DNA of 14,060 nt from Flavobacteriales bacterium (GCA_018695965.1 JABHQB010000084.1:1-14060); one strand, 5' to 3'. Counted from the stretch's first letter, positions 7,846 to 14,060 are shown. Notes: generated by a model not told the origin, from the letters alone. Numbers and translations: made by a program.

Positions 7846-8634
7846 TTAATCTATATCATTTGCAATATAATACTCTTCTTTCGCTTTCTCCCAAAAAACA
7901 TCCATATCAGAAAGTTTCATATCAGAAAGATTTAATCCTTTTTTAGTAATCATTTTCTCCATAATCTGAAAGCGTTTAATAAAACGCTTATTAGTTCTTT
8001 CTAAAGCGTCTTCCGGATTTACATTAATAAATCTGGAATAATTGGTAAGTGCAAATAAAACATCACCAAATTCAGATTCTATTCTATCTTGATTTCCTTT
8101 TTCCACCTCATCCTTAAGCTCCTCTATCTCTTCCAAAACCTTATCCCAAACTTGATCTTTATTATCCCAATCAAAACCAATTCCTCTTACTTTCTCTTGT
8201 ATTCTAAAAGACTTTACAATTGCAGGCAATGATTTTGGAACCCCTTCCAAAACAGATTTTTTTCCTTCTTTTAGTTTTAGTTTTTCCCAATTCTTTTTCA
8301 CCTCTACTTCATCTTTAACTTTAACGTCTCCATAAATATGAGGATGTCTGTGCACCAACTTATCGCATACATTATTTATAACATCAGCAATATCAAAATC
8401 ATTTGTTTCGGAAGCGATACGAGAATAAAACACAATATGAAGCAATAAATCTCCTAACTCTTTTTTTATTTCTTGCATGTCTTTCTCTAAAATTGCATCA
8501 GAAAGTTCGTACATTTCTTCAATAGTTAAATATCTTAAACTATCCATAGTTTGTTTTTTATCCCAAGGACATTCTTCTCTTAACTCGTCCATTATAGTAA
8601 TAAGTCTTGAAAAAGCATCTGTTTTTGTTCTCAT
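7846..8634 (-). CDS. mazG: Nucleoside triphosphate pyrophosphohydrolase MazG
   Basis: A 262-residue protein of the usual length for the full two-domain MazG. The N-terminal MazG domain (about 8-115) shows E-C-P-W-D (21-25), the metal-binding E-E-M-Y-E (39-43) with E-L-G-D (59-62), and H-R-H-P-H-I-Y-G-D (95-103). The C-terminal domain (about 140-255) repeats the pattern with E-E-I-E-E-L (168-173) and E-F-G-D (188-191). MazG hydrolyses (d)NTPs to NMP and pyrophosphate in the cytoplasm, removing aberrant nucleotides, and in E. coli it affects ppGpp levels. Both acidic sets are intact, so an active enzyme is expected. No mazEF toxin-antitoxin pair is adjacent. It is transcribed divergently from the NqrM-like gene across 68 bases, with a TAAATTTG element 14 bases before its ATG. 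Its stop is 52 bases before the arylsulfotransferase-like gene, so read-through into the secreted-protein genes is possible. Confidence 0.96.
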   Translation of the reverse strand: MRTKTDAFSRLITIMDELREECPWDKKQTMDSLRYLTIEEMYELSDAILEKDMQEIKKELGDLLLHIVFYSRIASETNDFDIADVINNVCDKLVHRHPHIYGDVKVKDEVEVKKNWEKLKLKEGKKSVLEGVPKSLPAIVKSFRIQEKVRGIGFDWDNKDQVWDKVLEEIEELKDEVEKGNQDRIESEFGDVLFALTNYSRFINVNPEDALERTNKRFIKRFQIMEKMITKKGLNLSDMKLSDMDVFWEKAKEEYYIANDID

Positions 8635-8648
8635 AAAATTATTTTACG

Positions 8649-8656
8649 CAAATTTA
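8649..8656 (-). promoter_or_regulatory. -7 promoter element (TAAATTTG) before mazG
   Basis: The minus-strand TAAATTTG fits TAnnTTTG and ends 14 bases before the mazG ATG. The distal TTG element is not obvious. It lies back to back with the NqrM-like gene's element at 8677-8684 in the same 68-base intergenic space, with 20 bases between the two boxes. Confidence 0.5.
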
Positions 8657-8676
8657 GTTAATCCTAACAATTGATG

Positions 8677-8684
8677 TATTTTTG
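8677..8684 (+). promoter_or_regulatory. nqrM: -7 promoter element (TATTTTTG) before the NqrM-like gene
   Basis: TATTTTTG fits TAnnTTTG and ends 18 bases before the ATG at 8703, giving a leader of roughly 12 bases. The distal TTG element is not clear. The remaining leader is A/T-rich and has no Shine-Dalgarno sequence. Confidence 0.5.
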
Positions 8685-8702
8685 CAATCAATTAATTAGA
8701 TT

Positions 8703-8912
8703 ATGGGTCAATTCTTACCACTCTTTCTTATAACAATCGGATTTTTGGTATTTGTATTTGCCGGAATAGGAATTAAAATCCTTTTGAAAAAAAATGGGGA
8801 GTTCTCTGGAACTTGTGCAAGTCAGAATCCTCTTCTGAATAAAGAAGGTGAAGCCTGTGGATTTTGTGGTGCATTACCAGAAGAAAAATGTAAGAATGAG
8901 GAAACAGAATAA
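8703..8912 (+). CDS. nqrM: NqrM-like membrane protein (Na+-NQR maturation factor family)
   Basis: A 69-residue protein. One N-terminal membrane helix (about 6-27) is followed by Lys29-Lys30 and a short tail with four cysteines in the pattern G-T-C (38), then A-C-G-F-C-G (52, 55), then C63. The small size, single helix and C-x13-C-x2-C-x7-C tail match the NqrM (formerly DUF539) family. NqrM delivers iron for the Cys4-Fe centre of the NqrD/NqrE subunits of the Na+-translocating NADH:quinone reductase. The symbol is assigned by motif and context rather than by alignment. The neighbour apbE, whose enzyme attaches FMN to NqrB/NqrC, supports it, since apbE and nqrM sit together in some NQR operons. 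A TATTTTTG promoter-like box lies 18 bases upstream. The gene ends 4 bases from the convergent apbE stop. Confidence 0.75.
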   Translation: MGQFLPLFLITIGFLVFVFAGIGIKILLKKNGEFSGTCASQNPLLNKEGEACGFCGALPEEKCKNEETE

Positions 8913-8916
8913 ATAT

Positions 8917-9903
8917 CTATTCGGGAATCTCTAAGTTTTCTGTAGAAAAAGTTTTCCAACCTCCTTGTTGATCAGAATAAATAATATATACTTTTAATTC
9001 AGAATGTGAATTTGCAAACTCCTTACTCTTTTTTATTCCCATTGCCATAAATGCAGTTGCATATGCATCCGAAAGCATACAAGAAGGATGAATTACAGTA
9101 ACCGATAACATCCTGTTTTTTGCAAAATATCCTGTTTTAGTACTAATCGTATGAGAATATTTAACTCCATTTATTTCTTTAAATTTTCTATAATTACCTG
9201 ATGTTGCTAATGAGGAATTCTTCAATGGTAATATTATCTGATATCCTTGAGATTCTTCCTCATTCTCAATTGGTTTGTCAATTCCAATTAACCAAATTTT
9301 ATTATCAGAATTTACACCATTTGCTTTTAACTCTCCTCCAATCTCTACTAAGTAATCTTTTATTCCTTTACTTTCTAAAAATAACGCAACAACATCAACA
9401 GAGTATCCTTGCGCAATAGAATTAAAATCTAATTGCATTCCTTTAGGCAAAAGTAAACTATCATTAAGAATCTTAATCTTTGAAAAATCCACTAAATTCA
9501 ATCTTCTTTTCACTTCAGAACTATCTATTTCAGAAAGATTATCTTCAAATCCAAAACCCCAATAATTGCTTAGAGGAGCAACAGAGCAATCAAACATCCC
9601 TTCGCTTTCCTGATAAACTTTTTCAGCAGCATAAAATACTTCTTCAAAAAAATTATCTACTGTTAATTTTTCTCCTTTATTTAATTTGGAAATTAAAGAA
9701 TATTCTTTATAAGTAGAAAGAGAAGAATCTATCTCCAAAAGTAAACTATCTACCTGTTGTTTGTAATCCTTACCTCCCTCAGAAATATACTGAATATGAT
9801 AAAATGTTCCTTGAGTTTCTCCAGTATTTTTTACTAAAATATCTGTAACTCTTGAAGAACAAGCAGAAAATAAGAACGCAAAAGAGATGAGAATATATTT
9901 CAT
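8917..9903 (-). CDS. apbE: ApbE family FAD:protein FMN transferase, lipoprotein
   Basis: A 328-residue protein with a lipobox F-S-A-C (Cys15), so it is expected to be anchored on the periplasmic face. ApbE moves FMN from FAD to a Thr in the D/S-G-A-T-type motif of target proteins, such as NqrB and NqrC of Na+-NQR or RnfG/RnfD. Family motifs seen are G-T-F-Y (32-35), S-V-A-P-L-S-N-Y-W-G-F-G (107-118), L-D-F-N-S-I-A-Q-G-Y-S-V-D (158-170), V-E-I-G-G-E-L (186-192), T-S-G-N-Y-R-K-F (234-241), H-T-I-S-T-K-T-G (251-258), and D-A-Y-A-T-A with the metal-binding Asp279 and Thr283. All core positions look intact. No NQR or RNF structural gene lies in the window, so the substrate is remote. The gene diverges from the DUF1801 gene by only 33 bases and has TACATTTG ending 4 bases before its ATG, suggesting a leaderless or near-leaderless transcript. 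Confidence 0.95.
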   Translation of the reverse strand: MKYILISFAFLFSACSSRVTDILVKNTGETQGTFYHIQYISEGGKDYKQQVDSLLLEIDSSLSTYKEYSLISKLNKGEKLTVDNFFEEVFYAAEKVYQESEGMFDCSVAPLSNYWGFGFEDNLSEIDSSEVKRRLNLVDFSKIKILNDSLLLPKGMQLDFNSIAQGYSVDVVALFLESKGIKDYLVEIGGELKANGVNSDNKIWLIGIDKPIENEEESQGYQIILPLKNSSLATSGNYRKFKEINGVKYSHTISTKTGYFAKNRMLSVTVIHPSCMLSDAYATAFMAMGIKKSKEFANSHSELKVYIIYSDQQGGWKTFSTENLEIPE

Positions 9904-9907
9904 CTGG

Positions 9908-9915
9908 CAAATGTA
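9908..9915 (-). promoter_or_regulatory. apbE: -7 promoter element (TACATTTG) 4 bases before apbE
   Basis: Minus-strand TACATTTG fits TAnnTTTG. Only CCAG separates it from the apbE ATG, so transcription should begin at or within a few bases of the start codon. It mirrors the element at 9925-9932 around position 9920. No distal TTG element is evident. Confidence 0.5.
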
Positions 9916-9923
9916 AATATTTA
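9914..9923. repeat. Perfect 10-bp palindrome in the apbE/DUF1801 divergent promoter
   Basis: TAAATATTTA reads the same on both strands and sits between the two mirrored promoter boxes, overlapping the apbE box by 2 bases. It could be a small operator half-site pair, or simply a product of AT-rich composition; a 10-bp A/T palindrome is weak evidence by itself. Confidence 0.35.
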
Positions 9924-9924
9924 A

Positions 9925-9932
9925 TATATTTG
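9925..9932 (+). promoter_or_regulatory. -7 promoter element (TATATTTG) 4 bases before the DUF1801 gene
   Basis: TATATTTG fits TAnnTTTG and is followed by GAGA and the ATG at 9937. The same 4-base spacing as on the apbE side suggests a leaderless transcript. The GGAGA at 9932-9936 could instead be read as a Shine-Dalgarno sequence, but it directly abuts the ATG and is too close to be typical. Confidence 0.5.
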
Positions 9933-9936
9933 GAGA

Positions 9937-10395
9937 ATGAAAATCAAAGCAAATAATATAAAAGAATATTTACAAAACATTCCTGAAGAAAGAAAAGAGG
10001 TTTTTGACAAACTTATGAAAACCGTAAGAGAGAATATTCCAAAAGGATTCTCAGAAGAATTATCCTATGGAATTCCAGCATGGGTAGTTCCTCATTCCCT
10101 TTACCCTAAAGGATATCATTGCTCTCCAGAATTACCACTGCCATTTGTGTCTGTTGCCTCACAAAAGAACTTTATTGCACTCTACCATATGGGAATTTAT
10201 GCTACTCCAGATCTATTAAATTGGTTTATTAAAGAGTATCCTAAACACAGTAAACGAAAATTAGATATGGGAAAAAGTTGTATTCGATTCAAAAAAATGG
10301 ATGACATTCCATTTGAACTAATTGGAGATCTAATGAAAAAAATGAATCCTAAAGAGTGGATGGAAAAATATGAAAGTGCTTTTGTGAGGAAATGA
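9937..10395 (+). CDS. DUF1801 domain protein (YdhG-like)
   Basis: A 152-residue soluble protein with no signal peptide. It matches the DUF1801/YdhG family by its N-terminal helix 'I-K-E-Y-L-x-x-I-P-E-E-R' (8-19), E-L-S-Y-G-I-P-A-W (41-49), F-I-A-L-Y-H-M-G (79-86) and the C-terminal G-K-S-C-I-R-F-K-K-M-D-D-I-P (112-125). The family fold is a small alpha/beta domain related to iron-chaperone frataxin-like folds, but its biochemical function is not established. The middle insertion with H-x-L-Y-P-K-G-Y-H-C (53-62) is longer than in the shortest homologues I know of. The start is fixed by the family's short N-terminal tail. TATATTTG ends 4 bases before the ATG, leaving almost no 5' leader. It is convergent with rluD, with 3 bases between stops. 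Confidence 0.85.
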   Translation: MKIKANNIKEYLQNIPEERKEVFDKLMKTVRENIPKGFSEELSYGIPAWVVPHSLYPKGYHCSPELPLPFVSVASQKNFIALYHMGIYATPDLLNWFIKEYPKHSKRKLDMGKSCIRFKKMDDIPFELIGDLMKKMNPKEWMEKYESAFVRK

Positions 10396-10398
10396 GTG

Positions 10399-11409
10399 TT
10401 ACAAATTCTGATGAGTTGCATATCCTCTCCATTTTTCTAAAAGTTTAAAGAAATCCTCTGGTAATTGGGAATCAAATTCCATTTCTTTTTGTGTTGCAGG
10501 GTGTTCAAATTCCAGTGATTTAGCATGTAATGCTTGTCTAGGACAAATCTTAAAACAATTCTGCACAAATTGTTTGTATTTTGTGAAAGTTGTTCCCTTC
10601 AGAATTCTATCTCCACCATATTCCTCATCATTAAACAAAGGATGACCTATAAATTTAAAGTGAGCTCTAATTTGATGTGTTCTTCCTGTTTCTAACTTAC
10701 ATTCCACTAAGGTGGTGTATCCGAATCGTTCTACAACATTCCAGTGGGTTACAGCATGTTTGCCAAATTCTCCATCTGAAAAAACATCCATAACTTTTCT
10801 GTTTTTTAAACTCCTTCCAATATGACCTGTAATTGTTCCTTCTTCCTCTTTTATGTCTCCCCAAACAAGTGCCAAGTATTTTCTATTTAAGTCTCTATTT
10901 GCGAATTTTTCTCCCATTATTTTCATTGATTGTTCATTCTTAGAAATTATCAAAATACCAGAAGTATTTTTATCAATCCTATGAACTAAACCAGGACGAT
11001 TTTCATTACCCATATTTGGTAAATTTTTAAAATGAAAAGCAAGTGCATTAACAAGTGTTCCTTCCCAATTACCAAATCCAGGATGAACTACCATGCCAGC
11101 ATCTTTATTTACAATTAAGATATCGTCATCTTCATACATTATGTTTATTGGAATATCTTGAGGAATAAGCTCGTGATCCCTAGGAGGGTTTTTGTATTCT
11201 ACAGTTACTACATCTCCTGATTTTACTTTATAATTTGCTTTTACAGGCAATCCGTTTACATGAATATATCCATCTCTTGCAGATTGCTGAATCTTGCTTC
11301 TGCTAGCATTTTCAATAAAATTTATCAGGAACTTATCTACCCTAAGTGGATCTTGTCCTTTATCTGCTACAAATCTGTAATGCTGAAAAAGTTCTTTTTC
11401 TGATTCCAT
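10399..11409 (-). CDS. rluD: RluD/RluA-family 23S rRNA pseudouridine synthase
   Basis: A 336-residue protein: S4 RNA-binding domain (about 22-80, R-V-D-K-F-L and S-R-S-K-I-Q at 37-42) followed by the pseudouridine synthase domain (about 92-320). The catalytic motif is H-R-I-D-K-N-T-S-G (143-151), with Asp146 as the nucleophile. Also present are V-N-K-D-A-G-M-V-V-H-P (100-110), R-K-Y-L-A-L-V-W-G (176-184) and L-E-T-G-R-T-H-Q-I-R-A-H (239-250). The family isomerises uridines in large-subunit rRNA; the RluD branch modifies helix 69. Ile replaces the usual Leu in RLD, a conservative change. The exact branch (RluD versus a related paralogue) cannot be fixed by eye, but the S4 domain and length favour RluD. 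Its ATG overlaps the stop of the DNA methyltransferase gene as TAATG, implying translational coupling. It converges on the DUF1801 gene with a 3-base gap. Confidence 0.93.
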   Translation of the reverse strand: MESEKELFQHYRFVADKGQDPLRVDKFLINFIENASRSKIQQSARDGYIHVNGLPVKANYKVKSGDVVTVEYKNPPRDHELIPQDIPINIMYEDDDILIVNKDAGMVVHPGFGNWEGTLVNALAFHFKNLPNMGNENRPGLVHRIDKNTSGILIISKNEQSMKIMGEKFANRDLNRKYLALVWGDIKEEEGTITGHIGRSLKNRKVMDVFSDGEFGKHAVTHWNVVERFGYTTLVECKLETGRTHQIRAHFKFIGHPLFNDEEYGGDRILKGTTFTKYKQFVQNCFKICPRQALHAKSLEFEHPATQKEMEFDSQLPEDFFKLLEKWRGYATHQNL

Positions 11410-12230
11410 TACTTTTTATAATTCATTACTAATATTTCTGTTCCTTTATTCTGAGTTCTTCCTTTTGTTGCAGATGCTGCTTTTACAAATTCTCTACTTT
11501 CCCAAAGAAATTTATCTTTTGGGAGCCATTCACTTAAAAGATCAAATTCATAATACGAAAGAGAGAACCTACCCTTAATATTCGCTAATTGAGTACATAG
11601 TTTTTTATGATCTTCTACATCAAAATCGTGCAAGGAATAATAATTTTCTGTTTTCCAATAGGGAGGATCAACATAAAAATAGGTTGTAGAAGAATCGTAT
11701 TTTTTAATTATCTGCTCATAACTCAAGTTCTCACATTTTGTAATTTTCCTTAACTTCTTAATAAACTTAGGATTCACTAATCTTCCTCTAAAAGAATCAA
11801 ACTTTGATTTGTATTTTCCTTTCAAGTCAATAAACTTTGCTTTCTCTGCATTTAATCCTGAAAAAACTTGAGTCATAATATAAGCGTATTTTTCTCCAAA
11901 TTCAAAATCACCTAATTCAATCTTACTAATGTCCTTATTCTTAAAAATCTCTTTCTGAAATTTATAAAACAACTTTTCATCTTGAGCCTTTAGATCTATC
12001 ATAAATTCATGAAACTCTTCAGGGGTTCGGCAACATTCAAAAAAGTTTACCATATATCTGTTAAAATCGTTATAAATAACTTCTTTTAACTTTGGTTTTT
12101 GATAGATGTCACCATTTACATATACCCAAAAGGCTCCTCCAAAAACTTCTACATATGTTTCAATGTTATCAGGGACGAAATCACAAATCCATTTACTCAT
12201 CCTGCTCTTACCCCCAATATAACTTATCAT
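11409..12230 (-). CDS. D12-class N6-adenine DNA methyltransferase (Dam-like, orphan)
   Basis: A 273-residue protein of the alpha-class (D12) adenine methyltransferases. Motif X is I-G-G-K-S-R-M (5-11). Motif I, the AdoMet-binding loop, is E-V-F-G-G-A-F-W-V (28-36), in the variant form common in phage-type members. N-D-F-N-R (54-58) follows. The catalytic motif IV is Y-V-D-P-P-Y-W (186-192). A late beta-strand motif F-S-L-S-Y-Y-E (222-228) and the usual ending I-L-V-M-N-Y (266-271) complete it. It transfers a methyl group from AdoMet to the N6 of adenine in a short DNA site; the site cannot be read from the sequence. No restriction endonuclease, specificity subunit or phage gene is next to it, so it is an orphan enzyme. 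It starts inside the stop codon of the secreted-protein gene and its own stop overlaps the rluD start (both TAATG), so it seems stably embedded in the operon. Confidence 0.9.
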   Translation of the reverse strand: MISYIGGKSRMSKWICDFVPDNIETYVEVFGGAFWVYVNGDIYQKPKLKEVIYNDFNRYMVNFFECCRTPEEFHEFMIDLKAQDEKLFYKFQKEIFKNKDISKIELGDFEFGEKYAYIMTQVFSGLNAEKAKFIDLKGKYKSKFDSFRGRLVNPKFIKKLRKITKCENLSYEQIIKKYDSSTTYFYVDPPYWKTENYYSLHDFDVEDHKKLCTQLANIKGRFSLSYYEFDLLSEWLPKDKFLWESREFVKAASATKGRTQNKGTEILVMNYKK

Positions 12231-14047
12231 TAATTTAGTATTAACTTTTTTGTTTGCATGACATTTCCTTCTGTAATCTGAATAAAATATATTCCTTTTC
12301 TCAAATTCTCTTTATAAATATCTATTTTATTATCTGATGATGAGAAAGAACGAACTGTTCTGCCTATCATATCAAATAATTTAAATGTTCTTTGAGAGTT
12401 ATTATTAAAATAAATACTTGTTTTATCAGAAAATGGATTCGGATAAATTTTACAGTCAATAACTATTTTTTCTGAAAGATAGCTAATAAGAGGAGTGTCA
12501 AAATTTACAACTGGTCTAATCATCCAAGCTCCCGGAAATTGAGAATTGACCCATCCACCACCAATATTATATAACATGTAGTCGTTTGCAACAGAATTTT
12601 TATCTAATCCTAAATTCAGAATGTCATTCGTGATTTGTTCCCATCCAACAAAAAATGTTCCAATAAGACCTACTCCATTTTTTAGATAGTAATTTGTAAA
12701 TTTTCCCCTATCTTTATACTCAATCTCTACAGTATCTTTATACACCTCCTGCCCTGGATCTCCATTATTATTATCCCAAATGGTAAGTGCGAATTTATTA
12801 CTTGTAAGGTCTTCATGCATTTCAACAAACTTCATCTGAACAATGCGCAAAGTATCTGGTCTATTTAAATTAAATTTATAGGCTAATTTTGCTCCTTGCA
12901 CATTTATTCCATAGGCAGATTCTGCACTTCCGTCATCATAGGCAAAATGACTGTAAAATCTCTGTAAATGAAAAACTGTATCATTATTCTTAAAATCTGA
13001 AGGTTCTGTGTTTATAGAATTACGAAAAATAAATTCGGCACTATCTGCTGAAGAAACAGGAAAAATCTGATCATCTATCATAATTGGAGGAGAATTAAAT
13101 GCATAAGTACCAGTATCTATATAATAATAAGGTGGAACATCAACATTTCTAGTAGAATTGTTTCCTCCCAATACCGGATAATGGTATGTTAAATTTCCGT
13201 TCTCATTATAAACATCATATCTATAATCAATTGATTGAATAATATCTGTATTATTTCTCAAGATTATATCTAGGGAATCATTCATCTCCTGAGTCATATC
13301 ATTTACAAAATGAATCCAAGGCATTTCTCTATATCTTTTCAAAATCTGTGGAGTATTTCTAACAAAAGCAACATCATTTAAAAAAGAGGTGTCTGAAGAA
13401 TTATGATACTCATCTAACTTTACATAGTCAATATTCCAATGATCAAAATTACCTGTAACCGAAGCTAAATTTCGGAAACGGAAAGAAAAATCTAAAGTTA
13501 AATATTCAGGATCAGTAAAAATATATACAACCTTCTTAAACTGATGAAAAGTACTCCCTTCCTTTTCCCAAACAGTATTCCAAATTGCATCTCCTAAAGA
13601 ATCTGTTCCTGAATAAAATTCTAGAATCAAAGAATCTGTTATTTGAGGGTCATTTCCGTTGCCTTGAGCTTGATAATAAAACATAAAATATGATGTATCT
13701 ATATTCGACAAGTCTATTTGTTGAGAAGTCAAAGTGTCTGCATTTTCCGAATCAGTAGCTGTAGAAGTCATATTATACGCTATGCCATTTAAATTTAATC
13801 CATCAAAAGTTGCAACTCCAATTGTAATTGGATTTACACCATAATTTCTATTTATAAAAACTGAATTATCTTTCCATAAATTAGAGTCCGGATAAGAAGA
13901 ATTATTAGAGAAATCATCAATAAACGGAATAGACAAGGAAGATTTATTATCATAAATAGATCTTGTATTCTTCTGTAAATCTGAATTAGAAATCAGAGGA
14001 GAAATAACTTCCTGAGATTTGACTCCAAAAGATAAAAAAAGGAACAA
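12230..14047 (-). CDS. T9SS type A sorting-domain secreted protein of unknown function (5' end uncertain)
   Basis: About 605 residues when read from a TTG at 14047. The mature part starts near Gln12 after K-S. An N-terminal region 'I-P-F-I-D-D-F' (39-45) through F-D-H-W-N-I-D-Y-V-K (201-210) resembles the MAM-like jelly-roll modules of large Bacteroidota surface proteins. A second beta region (about 225-515) has D-D-G-S-A-E (371-376) and W-D-N-N-N-G-D-P-G (424-432). A T9SS type A domain closes it (about 530-605, Y-P-N-P at 535-538). No catalytic motif is recognised. The start is doubtful: the reading frame is preceded by an in-frame TAA at 14054-14056, no ATG or GTG fits, and only 11 residues of signal peptide with no basic n-region remain. 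A frameshift in the 7-base homopolymer at 14034-14040 or a non-standard start could explain this. The stop overlaps the methyltransferase ATG. Confidence 0.8.
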   Translation of the reverse strand: MFLFLSFGVKSQEVISPLISNSDLQKNTRSIYDNKSSLSIPFIDDFSNNSSYPDSNLWKDNSVFINRNYGVNPITIGVATFDGLNLNGIAYNMTSTATDSENADTLTSQQIDLSNIDTSYFMFYYQAQGNGNDPQITDSLILEFYSGTDSLGDAIWNTVWEKEGSTFHQFKKVVYIFTDPEYLTLDFSFRFRNLASVTGNFDHWNIDYVKLDEYHNSSDTSFLNDVAFVRNTPQILKRYREMPWIHFVNDMTQEMNDSLDIILRNNTDIIQSIDYRYDVYNENGNLTYHYPVLGGNNSTRNVDVPPYYYIDTGTYAFNSPPIMIDDQIFPVSSADSAEFIFRNSINTEPSDFKNNDTVFHLQRFYSHFAYDDGSAESAYGINVQGAKLAYKFNLNRPDTLRIVQMKFVEMHEDLTSNKFALTIWDNNNGDPGQEVYKDTVEIEYKDRGKFTNYYLKNGVGLIGTFFVGWEQITNDILNLGLDKNSVANDYMLYNIGGGWVNSQFPGAWMIRPVVNFDTPLISYLSEKIVIDCKIYPNPFSDKTSIYFNNNSQRTFKLFDMIGRTVRSFSSSDNKIDIYKENLRKGIYFIQITEGNVMQTKKLILN

Positions 14048-14060
14048 AAGAATTTATGAG

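Noticed and set aside
7846..8634. A MazEF-type toxin-antitoxin locus beside mazG
   Set aside because: No small toxin or antitoxin gene is adjacent; the flanks are an NqrM-like gene and an ASST-like gene.
9201..9716. Two plus-strand open frames opposite apbE
   Set aside because: They are Leu/Gln-rich antisense translations with no recognisable features; apbE motifs are intact on the minus strand.
11409..12230. A restriction-modification system
   Set aside because: Only the methyltransferase is present; its neighbours are a T9SS cargo protein and a pseudouridine synthase, with no endonuclease in the window.
11409..12230. A prophage remnant around the methyltransferase
   Set aside because: No integrase, structural genes, att repeats or composition change are visible; the overlaps with neighbours argue for a settled operon member.
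1..14060. CRISPR array, tRNA, rRNA or riboswitch
   Set aside because: The window is almost fully coding, intergenic gaps are at most about 70 bases, and no regularly spaced repeats, cloverleaf or conserved RNA fold was seen.

Overview
The window looks like a chromosomal segment of a marine-type Flavobacteriales bacterium (phylum Bacteroidota). The evidence is very AT-rich DNA, five secreted proteins that end in type A sorting domains of the type IX secretion system (T9SS), signal peptides that all place Gln at the mature N-terminus, TAnnTTTG-type promoter elements, and almost no Shine-Dalgarno sequences. Coding density is close to total. No gap between genes exceeds about 70 bases, and I see no rRNA, tRNA, CRISPR array, insertion sequence or att site.

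Positions 2-8634 lie on the minus strand and read right to left. A two-domain MazG nucleotide pyrophosphohydrolase comes first. It is followed by a tight block for the cell envelope: an arylsulfotransferase-like secreted protein, a CotH-kinase/lamin-tail protein (copy B), a seven-repeat beta-propeller protein, a second CotH/lamin-tail protein (copy A) and a small lipoprotein with a carboxypeptidase-regulatory-like fold. Gaps between the last five genes are 3, 2, 37 and 1 bases, so they are probably co-transcribed. The arylsulfotransferase-like gene has its own promoter-like element. Two paralogous CotH enzymes, a propeller and a putative sulfotransferase, all exported by T9SS, make a plausible but uncharacterised surface-modification module.

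Positions 8703-10395 hold small housekeeping genes. An NqrM-like iron-recruiting membrane protein (+) converges on an ApbE flavin transferase lipoprotein (-). These are the two known maturation factors of the Na+-translocating NADH:quinone reductase. A DUF1801 protein (+) diverges from apbE across only 33 bases, with two mirrored promoter boxes each 4 bases from its start codon.

Positions 10399-14047 (minus strand) hold a second operon: a T9SS-exported protein, then an orphan D12-class adenine DNA methyltransferase, then an RluD-type pseudouridine synthase. Both junctions are TAATG stop/start overlaps. The 5' end of the secreted-protein gene is anomalous: there is an in-frame stop and no normal start codon or complete signal peptide in the window.
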